A stretch of DNA of 64,000 nt from Pseudomonadota bacterium (GTDB lineage: Bacteria; Pseudomonadota; Gammaproteobacteria; Acidiferrobacterales; Acidiferrobacteraceae), in the NCBI GenBank assembly GCA_021819245.1, contig JAKARI010000009.1, forward strand, positions 17,973 to 81,972. The letters are read 5' to 3'. The number at the start of each line of letters is the position of its first letter. Within the stretch, counting starts at the first letter, position 1. Positions 9,442 through 18,460 of the stretch are shown here, in pieces. The notes below the pieces were generated by a model. That model was given only the letters and a program-made list of their open reading frames with translations. It had not been told where the DNA came from and did no database searches. Position numbers and translations under genes: made by a program.

Positions 9442-10050
9442 TCACGCGCCTGTCGTGAGGCGCGCGGCCAGCCGCGCGACATGCTCGCCCTGAAAGCGCG
9501 CGATGGCGAGTTCATTGGCGCTGGGCTGGCGGCTGCCATCGCCGCCGGCAAGGGTGCCGGCGCCATAGGGGCTGCCGCCTGTCACCTCATCTGTGCGCGT
9601 CAGGCCAGTGCAGGAGAACGGGACACCCACAATGATCATGCCATGATGAAGCAGGGTGGTATGAAAGGAGGTAATCGTCGTTTCCTGGCCGCCGTGCTGC
9701 GTGCCGGTGCTGACAAACACGCTCCCGATCTTGCCGATCAGCTTGCCGGCGCTCCACAAAGGACCCGTGCGGTCGAGAAATTGGCGCATTTGTGCGCACA
9801 TGCTGCCAAAGCGCGTGGGTGTCCCGAACACGATGGCGTCATAGTGCTCGAGATCGCCGGGCTCGGCGATGGGCGCGGCCTGATTGGTCTTGGCGTGCAT
9901 GGCCGCCAGGGTCTCGGCCGGCAAGAGCTCCGGCACGCGCTTGATGTCGACGGTGGTGTGGGCGACGGCGCGTGCCCCTTCGGCGACGGCTGAGGCCATG
10001 TGCTCGACGTGTCCCCAGGTGCTGTAGTACAAGACCAGAATGCGGCTCAT
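9442..10050 (-). CDS. wrbA: WrbA-type NAD(P)H:quinone oxidoreductase
   Basis: 202 residues, the usual WrbA length. The flavodoxin-like FMN-phosphate loop is [12 protein letters not shown] near residue 8, followed by [24 protein letters not shown] and [12 protein letters not shown], all diagnostic of WrbA. It is a cytosolic tetrameric FMN enzyme that reduces quinones by two electrons and so avoids semiquinone radicals. The ATG at 10050 has an excellent ribosome site (AAGGAGGG, six bases upstream). It is divergent from an HxlR-type regulator across an 87-base gap with a palindrome between its likely -35 and -10 boxes, so repression relieved by quinones or electrophiles is the natural model. Confidence 0.95.
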   Translation of the reverse strand: MSRILVLYYSTWGHVEHMASAVAEGARAVAHTTVDIKRVPELLPAETLAAMHAKTNQAAPIAEPGDLEHYDAIVFGTPTRFGSMCAQMRQFLDRTGPLWSAGKLIGKIGSVFVSTGTQHGGQETTITSFHTTLLHHGMIIVGVPFSCTGLTRTDEVTGGSPYGAGTLAGGDGSRQPSANELAIARFQGEHVARLAARLTTGA

Positions 10051-10087
10051 ATGACCCTCCTTGTGAAAAACGCGTTATGATGGCGGG

Positions 10088-10117
10088 TATATAACCGTAC
10101 TTAGTTATCTTTGTGAA
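10088..10117 (-). promoter_or_regulatory. wrbA promoter candidate with HxlR operator-like palindrome
   Basis: On the minus strand, TTCACA (10112-10117) and TATATA (10088-10093) are 18 bases apart. The inverted repeat ATAAC-N8-GTTAT (10091-10108) covers most of the spacer and overlaps the -10 box, where a bound repressor would exclude polymerase. The same palindrome lies 30 bases before the regulator's start codon, so autorepression is also possible. Confidence 0.55.
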
Positions 10118-10137
10118 GTAGGTATTTAAAAGTAACT

Positions 10138-10488
10138 ATGGACACACCCTCATCATGTCCGGTCGATGCCGTCCTCAAGCTCCTGGCGGGGCCGTGGACG
10201 ACGCACGTCCTCTGGACGCTTCAGACGCGGGGTGCGCTGCGCTTCGGGGTCTTAAAGCGCGCCATTCCCGGGATCTCGAGCCGGCTCCTGACCGAGCGGC
10301 TGCGGCGGCTCGCGGGCGCGGGGTTCGTGGACCGCGAGGTGGTGCCGAGCGTCCCCCCGCAGGTCACGTACCGCCTGACCGAGCGGGGCCGGCGGCTCGG
10401 CGGGGTGCTGGCACAGCTTCAGCCCCTCGTCAGCGAATGGGAGGCGCAGCCGGCCCGCGCGATCGAGGCGGGCGAGAGGCGGGCATGA
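10138..10488 (+). CDS. HxlR-family winged-helix regulator
   Basis: 116 residues. The HxlR core is clear: CPVDAVLKLLAGPWTTHVLWTL, then RFGVLKRAIPGISSRLLTERLRRLAGAGFVDR (recognition helix and wing) and VTYRLTERGRRL. HxlR proteins bind DNA as dimers. Cys7, just ahead of the first helix, matches in position the redox-sensing Cys of YodB-type members, which respond to quinones and diamide. Divergent transcription from wrbA and the shared palindrome make wrbA the probable target. The ribosome site before the ATG at 10138 is weak, suggesting low expression. Confidence 0.9.
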   Translation: MDTPSSCPVDAVLKLLAGPWTTHVLWTLQTRGALRFGVLKRAIPGISSRLLTERLRRLAGAGFVDREVVPSVPPQVTYRLTERGRRLGGVLAQLQPLVSEWEAQPARAIEAGERRA

Positions 10489-10519
10489 CGGCCTGGGACG
10501 CGCGGGGCCGGAAGGCGGC

Positions 10520-11905
10520 ATGCCCATGGACGCCATGAGCACGGTGGCTGCCGGAATTCTGGGTGTTGTCGCAGGCGGCGCCGTGGGCGCGTGGTTGTGG
10601 GGCCGGGAGCGGGCCCGCGCGGCGCGCCTCGCCCGCACCCTCCACGACCTCGAGGAGGCATCGCGCGCGCGCGACGGCGAGCTCGAGCGCACGCGCGCGG
10701 CGCTGGCGGCACTCCAGATCGAGCATGTGAAGCAGACTGAGCGCGCCCGTTACGAGGAACAGGTCCATGGCGCGCGCCTTGAGGCGCTGCGCGACGCGCA
10801 AAACGCCGCCGGAGAGGTGTTCAAGGGTCTGTCACAGGAGGCCCTGCAGCACAACAATCAGCTGTTTTTGAGTCTTGCCCAGGAGCGACTGGGCGCGCTC
10901 ACGCAGGGCGCGAGCGCCGATCTTAAGGCCCGCGAGCAGGCGATTGCGCATCTCGTGGGACCGGTGGTGGAGCGCCTCAATCGCGTCGACGCGCTCTTGG
11001 CGCAGCTCGAGATCAAGCGCGAGAGCGCCTACCAGTCGCTTACCGATCAGGTCAAGGCCTTGATCGAGGGTCACCTCCCGAGACTCCATCGTGAGACCGC
11101 AAACCTCGTGAAGGCGTTACGCGAGCCGGCGGCGCGCGGTCGGTGGGGCGAATTGCAGCTCAAGCGTGTCGTGGAGATGGCCGGCATGCTCGATCATTGC
11201 GACTTCATAGAGCAGGTGCACACGACCGGCGACGAGGGGCGTGTCCTGCGTCCCGATCTGGTGGTGAAATTGCCCGGCGGACGGCATGTGGTGGTCGATG
11301 CCAAGACCCCGGTTGACGCCTATCTGAGCGCCGTCGAGGCCGAAGACGAGGCGGTGCGCGCCGCGTCTCTTAAGCGTCACGCCGCACAGCTGCGCACGCA
11401 TCTCAATCAGCTCGCCAAGAAATCCTATTGGGAACAGTTTCCGCGGGCCCCCGAGTTTGTCGTCATGTTCGTGCCGGGCGAGGTCTTTTTCAGCGCCGCC
11501 TTGCGCGAAGACCCGGCCCTGATCGAGACCGGCGTTGATCAGAAGGTGATCCCGGCTAGTCCCACCACCCTGATTGCGCTTTTGCGCGCCGTGTCCTACG
11601 GCTGGCAGCAAGACGCGATCGCGCGCAATGCCGAGGAGATCGCGGCGCTTGGCCGGGAACTCTATAAGCGCGTGGCGCTCCTTGGCCGCGGCTGGTCGGA
11701 CACCGGGGCCAAGCTTGCCGCCGCCGTGCAGGCCTACAACAAGACGGTCGGCACCCTCGAGGCGCGGGTCTTGCCCCAGGCGCGGCGTTTCCGGGATCTG
11801 CGGGCCGCCGACGAAGACGAGATCCCGGTGCTTGATGCCCTGCCGGAAGAACCCCGCCCGCTGTCGGCGCCGGAGCTCGCCGGACCTTCGGCGCCGGATG
11901 AGTGA
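10520..11905 (+). CDS. rmuC: DNA recombination protein RmuC
   Basis: 461 residues. An N-terminal membrane helix (about 7-27) is followed by a long coiled coil (about 35-190) and the RmuC nuclease-like domain (about 195-400), with LREPAARGRWGELQLKRVVEMAGM and RPDLVVKLPGGRHVVVDAKTPVDAYL; the Asp and Lys of VVDAKTP are the likely PD-(D/E)XK catalytic residues. RmuC limits inversion between short inverted repeats. The C-terminal 50 residues are acidic and proline-rich. The start at 10520 is preceded by GGAAGG; two further ATG codons follow within six codons. It is followed by ybiT on the same strand after 93 bases. Confidence 0.95.
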   Translation: MPMDAMSTVAAGILGVVAGGAVGAWLWGRERARAARLARTLHDLEEASRARDGELERTRAALAALQIEHVKQTERARYEEQVHGARLEALRDAQNAAGEVFKGLSQEALQHNNQLFLSLAQERLGALTQGASADLKAREQAIAHLVGPVVERLNRVDALLAQLEIKRESAYQSLTDQVKALIEGHLPRLHRETANLVKALREPAARGRWGELQLKRVVEMAGMLDHCDFIEQVHTTGDEGRVLRPDLVVKLPGGRHVVVDAKTPVDAYLSAVEAEDEAVRAASLKRHAAQLRTHLNQLAKKSYWEQFPRAPEFVVMFVPGEVFFSAALREDPALIETGVDQKVIPASPTTLIALLRAVSYGWQQDAIARNAEEIAALGRELYKRVALLGRGWSDTGAKLAAAVQAYNKTVGTLEARVLPQARRFRDLRAADEDEIPVLDALPEEPRPLSAPELAGPSAPDE

Positions 11906-11998
11906 GAATAGGGCATAGGGGGTGACGTGGGGCATGGTGCGCGTGTACACTGAAAGCCCTTTTCATTTCCGCACACCGCGATTTCTCGTAGGACTTTC

Positions 11999-13612
11999 GT
12001 GTTATCCACCACAGAACTCACCATGCAGTTTGGGGCCGCGCCGCTTTTCGAGAATGTGACCGTCAAGTTTGGCGCGGGACACCGGTACGGGCTTATCGGC
12101 GCCAACGGTTGTGGCAAGTCCACGTTTCTTAAGATCCTCGGTCGTGATCTTGTGCCGACGTCGGGCGCGGTCGCGTGGGAGGCCGACAAGCGCATCGGCA
12201 CGCTCCGTCAGGATCAGTTCGCGTTCGAATCGCATACCGTTCTCGATACCGTTATCATGGGCGACGCCGAGCTCTATCGCCTTAAGTCCGAACGCGAACG
12301 GCTCTACGGCCTGCCCTCGTTGAGCGAGGACGATGGGATGCGCGTCGCCGAATTGGAGGCGGAGTTCGCCGCCCGCGACGGCTACAGCGCGGAGTCGCGC
12401 GCCGCAGGGCTTCTGACCGGGCTTGGGGTGCCGGTGGCGCAGCATACTGGGCCCATGGGCGCCGTGGCGCCGGGCTTTAAGTTGCGCGTGTTGCTGGCGC
12501 AGGCCCTGTTTCCGGATCCCGATATCCTGCTGCTCGATGAACCGACCAACCATCTGGATATCCACACGATCCGCTGGCTCGAGGACCTGCTGGTCGCGCG
12601 CCGCAGCACCATGGTGATCATCTCTCACGACCGCCATTTCTTGAATCAGGTCTGCACCCATATCGCTGACTTAGACTACGGGGAGGTGCGCATCTTTCCC
12701 GGCAATTACGACGAATACATGACGGCCGCCACTGCCGTGCGCGAACGGCGGCTCGCTGACAATGCGCGCAAGAAGGCCCAGATCGCCGAGCTGCAGGCCT
12801 TTGTGAGCCGATTTTCGGCCAATGCCTCCAAGGCCCGCCAGGCCACATCGCGCGCACGCCAGATAGAGAAGATCGAGTTAGATGAGATCAAGCCATCGAG
12901 CCGGGTGAGCCCCTATATCCGGTTCGACATGGGCAAGAGGCTTTATCGGCAGGCCGTCGAGCTGCGCGCCATGGCGCAGGGCTATGACCGGCTCTTGTGG
13001 CAGGGCCTCGACCTGTACGTCGGGGCGGGTGCGCGCATCGGCATCATCGGCGCCAACGGGGCCGGTAAGACCACGCTTTTGCGAACGCTGGCGGGGGAAC
13101 TGACGCCGCGCGCAGGTGAGATCCAGTGGGCCGAGGGCGCGCGCATCGGATATTGCGCGCAGGATCACGGCGAGGCCTTCGTCAAGGACCAGACCCTTCT
13201 CGAGTGGATGGGCCAGTGGGCGCAGGCAACCCATGATGAACAGGGGATTCGTGCGGTGCTCGGGCGCCTGTTATTCTCGCGCGAAGAAAGCGAGAAGTCA
13301 GTGCGTGTGCTGTCGGGCGGCGAGCGCGCCCGCATGATCTTCGGAAAGCTCATGCTGCTTGCCCCCAACGTCTTGATATTAGATGAGCCCACCAATCATC
13401 TCGACATGGAGTCGATCGAGGCATTGAACCTCGCGCTCGTCCACTATCCCGGCACCTTGATCTTTGCCAGCCATGACCGCGAGTTCGTGTCGTCCCTTGC
13501 GACCGAGATCCTGGAGCTCGATGGCGGGCAGGTGACGCTCTTTGGCGGCGGCTACGAGGATTATCTGAAGACCCGGGGAGTGGGGGTGGCGGGGCGCGCG
13601 GCGGCCTCGTGA
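11999..13612 (+). CDS. ybiT: ABC-F ATPase YbiT
   Basis: 537 residues, GTG start supported by a close N-terminal match to E. coli YbiT ([18 protein letters not shown]). Two ABC domains without membrane segments: Walker [10 protein letters not shown] near 36-44 and GANGAGKTT near 350; Walker [12 protein letters not shown] and [11 protein letters not shown]. The linker between them has [18 protein letters not shown]. The first signature motif is degenerate ([15 protein letters not shown]), as in E. coli YbiT; the second, LSGGERARM, is canonical. ABC-F proteins bind the ribosomal E site and influence translation elongation; the exact role of YbiT is not settled. It overlaps the convergent deacetylase gene tail to tail by 52 bases. 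Confidence 0.95.
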   Translation: MLSTTELTMQFGAAPLFENVTVKFGAGHRYGLIGANGCGKSTFLKILGRDLVPTSGAVAWEADKRIGTLRQDQFAFESHTVLDTVIMGDAELYRLKSERERLYGLPSLSEDDGMRVAELEAEFAARDGYSAESRAAGLLTGLGVPVAQHTGPMGAVAPGFKLRVLLAQALFPDPDILLLDEPTNHLDIHTIRWLEDLLVARRSTMVIISHDRHFLNQVCTHIADLDYGEVRIFPGNYDEYMTAATAVRERRLADNARKKAQIAELQAFVSRFSANASKARQATSRARQIEKIELDEIKPSSRVSPYIRFDMGKRLYRQAVELRAMAQGYDRLLWQGLDLYVGAGARIGIIGANGAGKTTLLRTLAGELTPRAGEIQWAEGARIGYCAQDHGEAFVKDQTLLEWMGQWAQATHDEQGIRAVLGRLLFSREESEKSVRVLSGGERARMIFGKLMLLAPNVLILDEPTNHLDMESIEALNLALVHYPGTLIFASHDREFVSSLATEILELDGGQVTLFGGGYEDYLKTRGVGVAGRAAAS

Positions 13613-14424
13613 GAAGAGGGGTGCGGCGCATCGGGATCGGCCAGCAGCGTAGGGAGATCCACCGCACGCAGCCCGCGCCCTTGCAGCTCCTTAAGGAGCC
13701 TTGGCAGGACCGTCTCCAGGACCGGCCGCCCCATGGGGTCGCGGGCGTTGTGGCCATCGTGCAACAATAAGACGGCGCCAGGCACAAGGCCGGGCGCGAG
13801 GCGCCGTGCGACGCGCGCAGGCGATGGATCCACGGTATCGAATCCGCGGCGCGACCAGGCAGCGTACCGCAGTGAGCGTTCGGCAAGCAGCGGGGCGAGC
13901 CAGGGGTTGCGAAACCCGGCCGGCGCGCGAAAGCAGCTTGGGGGCCGGCCGCTTAAGTCGGCAAGCAGGTGTTGGGTATCATCGATCTCGCGCGCCATCC
14001 GGCGCGATCCGAACAGCGCAAAGCGCAGGCTGTGGTGCCAGCTGTGGTTTTCGATGCTATGGCCGGCGCGGGCGACGGCGCGTATGAGCGTCGGCGCGGC
14101 GCGTGCGCGGGTGCCGATGCAAAAGAAGCTTGCCTTGGCATCATGCGCGGCGAGCAGCGCCAGGACGCGGGGGGTCAGGGTCTCATCCGGCCCGTCATCG
14201 AAGGTGAGCGCGACCTCAGATCGGGTGGTGGTGACGCGGGTGATGACCGATCCAAGCCATGGGCAGCGTGGGCACAGACAGGAGGCCGTCAGGGCGGCCT
14301 GAGTGGCGACCACGGCGCCTACCACCGGGGCGGCGGCGAGGGTGTGGGCGGCGGCACCCGCGGCCAGCAGGCCGTCTAGGGCACTAATACCCACAAACAC
14401 ATGCCGGGCGTCGAGACGCGGCAT
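13561..14424 (-). CDS. Polysaccharide deacetylase (NodB homology domain)
   Basis: 287 residues. The NodB motifs are present: TFDDGPDE (about 74-81, metal and base Asp), HSWHHSL (metal His pair, about 126-132), [10 protein letters not shown], and a late LLLHDGHN with the catalytic His. The family are metal-dependent deacetylases of N-acetylglucosamine polymers or peptidoglycan; the substrate is unknown here. An N-terminal hydrophobic stretch (about 10-50) suggests membrane anchoring. The ATG at 14424 has AAGG upstream. It overlaps ybiT by 52 bases and is divergent from the aryl-polyene-like genes, so it is probably not in that operon. Confidence 0.88.
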   Translation of the reverse strand: MPRLDARHVFVGISALDGLLAAGAAAHTLAAAPVVGAVVATQAALTASCLCPRCPWLGSVITRVTTTRSEVALTFDDGPDETLTPRVLALLAAHDAKASFFCIGTRARAAPTLIRAVARAGHSIENHSWHHSLRFALFGSRRMAREIDDTQHLLADLSGRPPSCFRAPAGFRNPWLAPLLAERSLRYAAWSRRGFDTVDPSPARVARRLAPGLVPGAVLLLHDGHNARDPMGRPVLETVLPRLLKELQGRGLRAVDLPTLLADPDAPHPSSHEAAARPATPTPRVFR

Positions 14425-14769
14425 TATCCGGCCTTACGCGAACACAAGACAGGGCAGGGCGGCATCGGTGATAATGCGCGTGTCCGTGGGCGATCAGGGC
14501 CTGTGGGCCGCAAGGGGGAAAGTGTGAGAGATGACCGCAAGTCGGGTTACCGCCGTTTTTTGCCGATGAGGCCGCCGATATCTCCGAGACGCGTCAGAGG
14601 GGCACTTTCGGGATGAGACCCGGGCGGATAGGATGTGGACATAGGGCCGACGCTACACCGATTTGCGCGAACCGGCAAGAAACATGGGGCCCAGGGGCGA
14701 CAGCGGCCGTGGCGGTGATCGCGCAAGACGGGTCGCGCCCGGACGGTTTGACCCGGACCTTTTGATCCT
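14425..14769. other. Divergent intergenic region before the polyene-like cluster
   Basis: 345 bases separate the deacetylase from the chorismatase, so both promoters should lie here. TTGACC occurs 22 bases before the chorismatase ATG, too close for a standard promoter. I see no convincing -10 box, long palindrome or small gene. Confidence 0.45.
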
Positions 14770-15723
14770 ATGCGAATCTTTTATTACCCGGCTGCGCGGC
14801 GTGCCGAGCTCGAGCATCGGTCAGATATCCTGGGAGTGGTAGGCTATGGCCCGCAGACCGCGTGGCGGGGACACGCCCCCCATGTGGCCGTGCCCCTTAG
14901 GCCTGTGGGTCCGCCGATGGATGAGGTGATCACAGGGGGTACCGTGGTATCGGCGGTGCGCGACGGCGTGCATTATGCGCACGATGGCGAATGGCTGTTT
15001 GCGACAGTCGAGGTGGAGGCGGCCAGTGGAGGTATCGAGCGCGCCGCCGTCGATGCCTATGGGCGCATCCTGCGGCGTGCCGAAGACGAGGGTTATCGGT
15101 ATCTCATCCGCGCGTGGCAATATTTTCCGGATATCCATGCCCCGGATGAGGGCCTCGAGCGTTACCGGCAGTTCAACCGCGGCCGCCACCAGGCCTTGGA
15201 GGGCTATCTCGCGCGCGGTGGTGTCCGTCCTGCGGCGACCTGTATCGGCACGCCCACCGGCGCGCTCACGCTGCATGTGCTCGCGCACCGCCGGCCCGGC
15301 ATCGCCATCGAGAATCCGCGGCAGGTGTGCGCCTACCGCTATCCCGAGATCTACGGGCCGCGGCCACCGGATTTCGTGCGCGCCATGAAGGTGGCGGATG
15401 TGGGGCGCACGTGGCTCTGGATCTCAGGTACGGCGGCGATCGTCGGCCACGAGAGCCGGGCCCCCGGGGATCTGAAGGCACAGGCGCGCGAGACCCTCGC
15501 CAATCTCGATGCGCTGGTGGCGAGCGCCGGACTGGGCGATGGTCCGCAGGTCCTGGCCATGAAGGTGTACGTGCGCGGCCACGAGGGCCCGCTGCCATCT
15601 TGGCCGCAGCCGTGGGCGGGCGCGCCCACGCTGATCCTGGGCGGGGATATCTGTCGACCGGAGCTCGCCCTGGAGATCGAGGCGGTGATGGCTGACGGTG
15701 ATATGGGCGCGGGGCATGAATGA
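14770..15723 (+). CDS. Chorismatase of the XanB2/FkbO/Hyg5 family
   Basis: 317 residues. YLIRAWQYFPDIHAPDEGLERYRQF (about 113-137), GRHQALEGYL, ENPRQVCAYRYPEIYGPRPPDFVRA and the C-terminal GGDICRPELALEIEAV (about 295-310) are the characteristic blocks of this family, which hydrolyses chorismate with loss of pyruvate to hydroxybenzoate or a dihydroxy-cyclohexadienoate. In Xanthomonas, XanB2 makes 3- and 4-hydroxybenzoate, the former being the starter of xanthomonadin. Placement directly before acyl carrier, ketosynthase and exporter genes suggests the same role: supplying the aromatic head group. Which isomer is made cannot be decided by eye. It is the first gene of the run on this strand. Confidence 0.85.
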   Translation: MRIFYYPAARRAELEHRSDILGVVGYGPQTAWRGHAPHVAVPLRPVGPPMDEVITGGTVVSAVRDGVHYAHDGEWLFATVEVEAASGGIERAAVDAYGRILRRAEDEGYRYLIRAWQYFPDIHAPDEGLERYRQFNRGRHQALEGYLARGGVRPAATCIGTPTGALTLHVLAHRRPGIAIENPRQVCAYRYPEIYGPRPPDFVRAMKVADVGRTWLWISGTAAIVGHESRAPGDLKAQARETLANLDALVASAGLGDGPQVLAMKVYVRGHEGPLPSWPQPWAGAPTLILGGDICRPELALEIEAVMADGDMGAGHE

Positions 15724-15772
15724 TCGATCACGGATGCCAGTCGGCACATCGCACGACCGGCGGTCGTGCGGG

Positions 15773-16618
15773 ATGAGGGGGATGTTTGCGTCTCGGCGCG
15801 GTCCGTCATGGGGCGCATTGCGTCTTGGCGCCCTGGTCTTTTGGACGCTTGCGCTCGGATCGGGCGCGGCGCGGGCCGCACACTACCGTGGCGGGCTTGG
15901 GTTCGCGCTTTTCTTGGCGCCCGCCTATCCCGGGTCCGACAGCGAGCATCTGTTTGCCTACCCTTATCCCTATTGGGAGTACGAATCCCCCAGATGGCAC
16001 CTGCACCATGACCATCTGCGTGCCCAATGGTCCCGCCATTCGCCCCTGAGCGTCGGTCTTGGGGCCAATGGTTCGCCGCCGGCGGCGGCCGGTACGCCGG
16101 ATGCGCGCATCGGCATGCCAGGCCTCGATCCGACGTTTGCCCTGGGGCCCGATGTCATGGTTCGCCTCCCCTGGCGCCCGCGTGGATGGCGCCTGTGGCT
16201 GGGTGCCCGTACACGATACCGCTGGGCCATGGGTCCGGGGCTGCGCCTTGCGCCGATCGGCAGCAGCGCATCGGCCTTTCTGGAGTCGCGCACCCCGCGC
16301 GGGCGCGCCTGGCCCTTTGTGGTAAGCTTTGGGCCCGTTTTTCGCAGCCGCGGGGTCAATGCCTATTTTTTTGGGGTGCAGCCGGCCTATGCGACCGCGG
16401 GACGGCCGGCCTATGCGGCCTCCGGGGGGTATGCCGGCCTGCGGCTCACGGCGGCCGTGACCACGCAAGCCGGCCCGTTCGACTTTGCGATTTTCGGGCG
16501 TTACCGTAACTACTGGGGCGCGACATTTGCGGGAAGCCCCTTGCTCAAGGCGTCGAATACCCTGCTCTTTGGCGTGGCGGTCGTGTGGGTGTTTATCCGG
16601 TCCGGCGCGGGATCGTGA
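15773..16618 (+). CDS. MipA/OmpV-family outer-membrane protein
   Basis: 281 residues from the ATG at 15773; ATG codons at 15716 and 15782 are alternatives. A signal peptide ends near LGSGAARA-AHYRGG. The mature protein opens with GGLGFALFLAPAYPGSDSEHLFAYPYPYWEY, typical of the MipA/OmpV beta-barrel family, has alternating hydrophobic strands throughout and ends with a strand containing NTLLFGVAVVWVF. The family includes MltA-interacting scaffold proteins and porin-like proteins. Its position between the chorismatase and the carrier protein suggests an envelope role in placing the product in the outer membrane, but this is inference. Confidence 0.78.
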   Translation: MRGMFASRRGPSWGALRLGALVFWTLALGSGAARAAHYRGGLGFALFLAPAYPGSDSEHLFAYPYPYWEYESPRWHLHHDHLRAQWSRHSPLSVGLGANGSPPAAAGTPDARIGMPGLDPTFALGPDVMVRLPWRPRGWRLWLGARTRYRWAMGPGLRLAPIGSSASAFLESRTPRGRAWPFVVSFGPVFRSRGVNAYFFGVQPAYATAGRPAYAASGGYAGLRLTAAVTTQAGPFDFAIFGRYRNYWGATFAGSPLLKASNTLLFGVAVVWVFIRSGAGS

Positions 16619-16681
16619 GGGCGGAGGTGACTATGTCGGCACCCAGGGGTATGGAGCGCGGGTATCGAGAGGACGGACGGA

Positions 16682-16960
16682 GTGAATAGCGGGCAAACAG
16701 AGTTTGAGCGTGAAATCGCACAGCTTTTGGTGAGCAGCCTCAACCTGACGGTGGAGGCGGGCGCCATCGATCCCGAGGCGCCGCTCTTTCGCGAGGGACT
16801 GGGGCTCGATTCGATCGACATGCTGGAGATCGCGCTCGCGATCTCCCAGCACTACGGTATTCAATTGCGGTCCGATGACCCGGACAACGCCGTCATCTTC
16901 GCGTCGCTGCGGGCGCTCGCGGGGGCGATCGGCGCCCGCCGGACCGAGACCGGGCGGTAG
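16682..16960 (+). CDS. Acyl carrier protein
   Basis: 92 residues, GTG start after a GGACGGA stretch. The phosphopantetheine site is GLDSIDMLE (Ser about 41), in the usual place in a four-helix carrier protein. It would hold the growing polyene chain, starting from the chorismatase product. It lies 38 bases before the acyltransferase. Only one carrier is present here, whereas many aryl-polyene clusters have two. Confidence 0.92.
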   Translation: MNSGQTEFEREIAQLLVSSLNLTVEAGAIDPEAPLFREGLGLDSIDMLEIALAISQHYGIQLRSDDPDNAVIFASLRALAGAIGARRTETGR

Positions 16961-16998
16961 GCTGTGGCCCCTCGGGACAAGGTCGCTTAAGGACGGCA

Positions 16999-18021
16999 AT
17001 GGCCCAGGCGTGGTTTGAGAAACGGGAACGCGGTAGCCATTGGAGCCTGCGCACGGCGCGGACCCTGGCGCTGCGCCTTGGGCGGCGTACCGCGCGCGTC
17101 TGGCTTATGCCCGTGACCGCGTATTTTTTCTGCGCGAGCCGCGAGGGCCGCGCCGGGCTGCGTCATTACTATCAGGCGCTGGACGGTCGCCGGCCCACGC
17201 TTGCCCGGTTGTTTCGGCATTTCCTGACGTTTGCGCGCACCATTCTTGACCGCGCCTACCTGTTGGCTCGGCATCGCGATGCCCCGCATTATGAGATTCG
17301 CGGCTTCGAGGCGGTGACCTCATGCCTGGATCGCGGGCAGGGCGCGATCCTGCTCGGGGCGCATCTGGGCAGTTTTGAGGCGGCCCGCGCCGCGGCCTTC
17401 CTACGGCCGGGATTGAAGGTCCGCGTGATCATGCACACCGGGGTGTCGCGCACGCTAAACGAGATCGTGACGGCGTTGCGCCCCGAGACGCGGGAGTCGG
17501 TGGTGCGTTTGGATGGCCCGGCCGCGCTGCTTGGGGTACGCGAGTTTCTCGGAGATGGGGGGCTCATAGGCCTCATGGGCGATCGCACGGTCGAGGGCGA
17601 GGCGACCTACCCGGCGGAGTTTCTGGGGGCTACGGCGCGATTCCCGATGGGACCCGTGCGGCTTGCAGCCGCGCTGCGCGCCCCGGTATTCTTCTTTACC
17701 GCGCTCTATCGCGGTCCGGTGGAGGGGATATGCCGCTACGAACTGGTCTTCGAACCCCTGTGCGGCCCGGCCCCGGACGCGCCTGCGCGTGCGGAATGGA
17801 TGCGGCAGCTCGGGGAGCGCTATGCGCAGATCCTGGAAAAATACTGCCGCCTGGCCCCTGACAACTGGTTCAATTTCTATGACTTCTGGCAAACCCCGGA
17901 CGCTCGTGCGTCTCACCCTCGCCCTGGTCGCGACCCTGATGGCAGGGAGTGCGTCCGCCACCGGCCGCCCCTGGACGGTTGCGGTGTTGCTCAAGACCGT
18001 GGCGCACGCGGTCCATCGTAA
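16999..18021 (+). CDS. LpxL/HtrB-like acyltransferase
   Basis: 340 residues. The HX4E catalytic motif is HLGSFE (about 122-127) in GAILLGAHLGSFEAARA, followed by LIGLMGDRTVEGEA and FPMGPVRLAAALRAPVFF, the pattern of lysophospholipid/lipid A acyltransferases found in aryl-polyene clusters. It probably attaches the finished acyl chain to a glycolipid at the inner membrane. The conserved C-terminal block APDNWFNFYDFW ends near 17890; the last 40 residues (Pro, Arg and Gly rich) look non-native and overlap the next gene by 143 bases. Either the overlap is real or a frameshift has removed an earlier stop. Confidence 0.88.
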   Translation: MAQAWFEKRERGSHWSLRTARTLALRLGRRTARVWLMPVTAYFFCASREGRAGLRHYYQALDGRRPTLARLFRHFLTFARTILDRAYLLARHRDAPHYEIRGFEAVTSCLDRGQGAILLGAHLGSFEAARAAAFLRPGLKVRVIMHTGVSRTLNEIVTALRPETRESVVRLDGPAALLGVREFLGDGGLIGLMGDRTVEGEATYPAEFLGATARFPMGPVRLAAALRAPVFFFTALYRGPVEGICRYELVFEPLCGPAPDAPARAEWMRQLGERYAQILEKYCRLAPDNWFNFYDFWQTPDARASHPRPGRDPDGRECVRHRPPLDGCGVAQDRGARGPS

Positions 18022-18460
18022 GGTGCACTTTACCGAGGTCAATCACCTCGCAAGCCTTAAGTACCCGGTGCGTACCCGCGGGACCCTTGAGTACGTCAAG
18101 CCAGATACCCTTGTCATGACGCAAAGCGCGCCGCGCCAGGCGATTTATCGTATCGTCGGGGACCGTCTGTATGTCAACCGCACGCGCCGCGGGGTCCCGG
18201 TCAGCCGTTTCCCGGGCGTGATCGCCCTGGTGTCCGGCTTCGAGGGCCTTTTGAGCGGAAACTACGCCTTGCTTAATCATGATTTCACGACCCGATTGCA
18301 GGGGGATCGCAAGGCCTGGCGGTTGGTGCTGCGCCCGCGGCTTACGGTCCTCAGAAAGGCCCTGGCGAGCGTCGCGATCAGCGGGCATGGGGCGCGCTTT
18401 GCGCGGATCGTTACGCGGGCCCCGAACGGCGACCGCTCGGATATGCGCATCCTTCCGTGA
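17879..18460 (+). CDS. LolA-like periplasmic carrier protein
   Basis: 193 residues from the ATG at 17879; GTG at 17906 is an alternative that would leave a cleaner signal peptide (RLTLALVATLMAGSASA). The mature part has LolA-like strands and the motifs GTLEYVKPDTLVM and LYVNRTRRGVPVSRFP. LolA-like proteins with hydrophobic pockets accompany MMPL exporters in aryl-polyene clusters and are thought to shuttle the lipid product across the periplasm. The start lies inside the acyltransferase gene, and the stop overlaps the MMPL start by four bases (GTGA), indicating translational coupling. Confidence 0.85.
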   Translation: MTSGKPRTLVRLTLALVATLMAGSASATGRPWTVAVLLKTVAHAVHRKVHFTEVNHLASLKYPVRTRGTLEYVKPDTLVMTQSAPRQAIYRIVGDRLYVNRTRRGVPVSRFPGVIALVSGFEGLLSGNYALLNHDFTTRLQGDRKAWRLVLRPRLTVLRKALASVAISGHGARFARIVTRAPNGDRSDMRILP

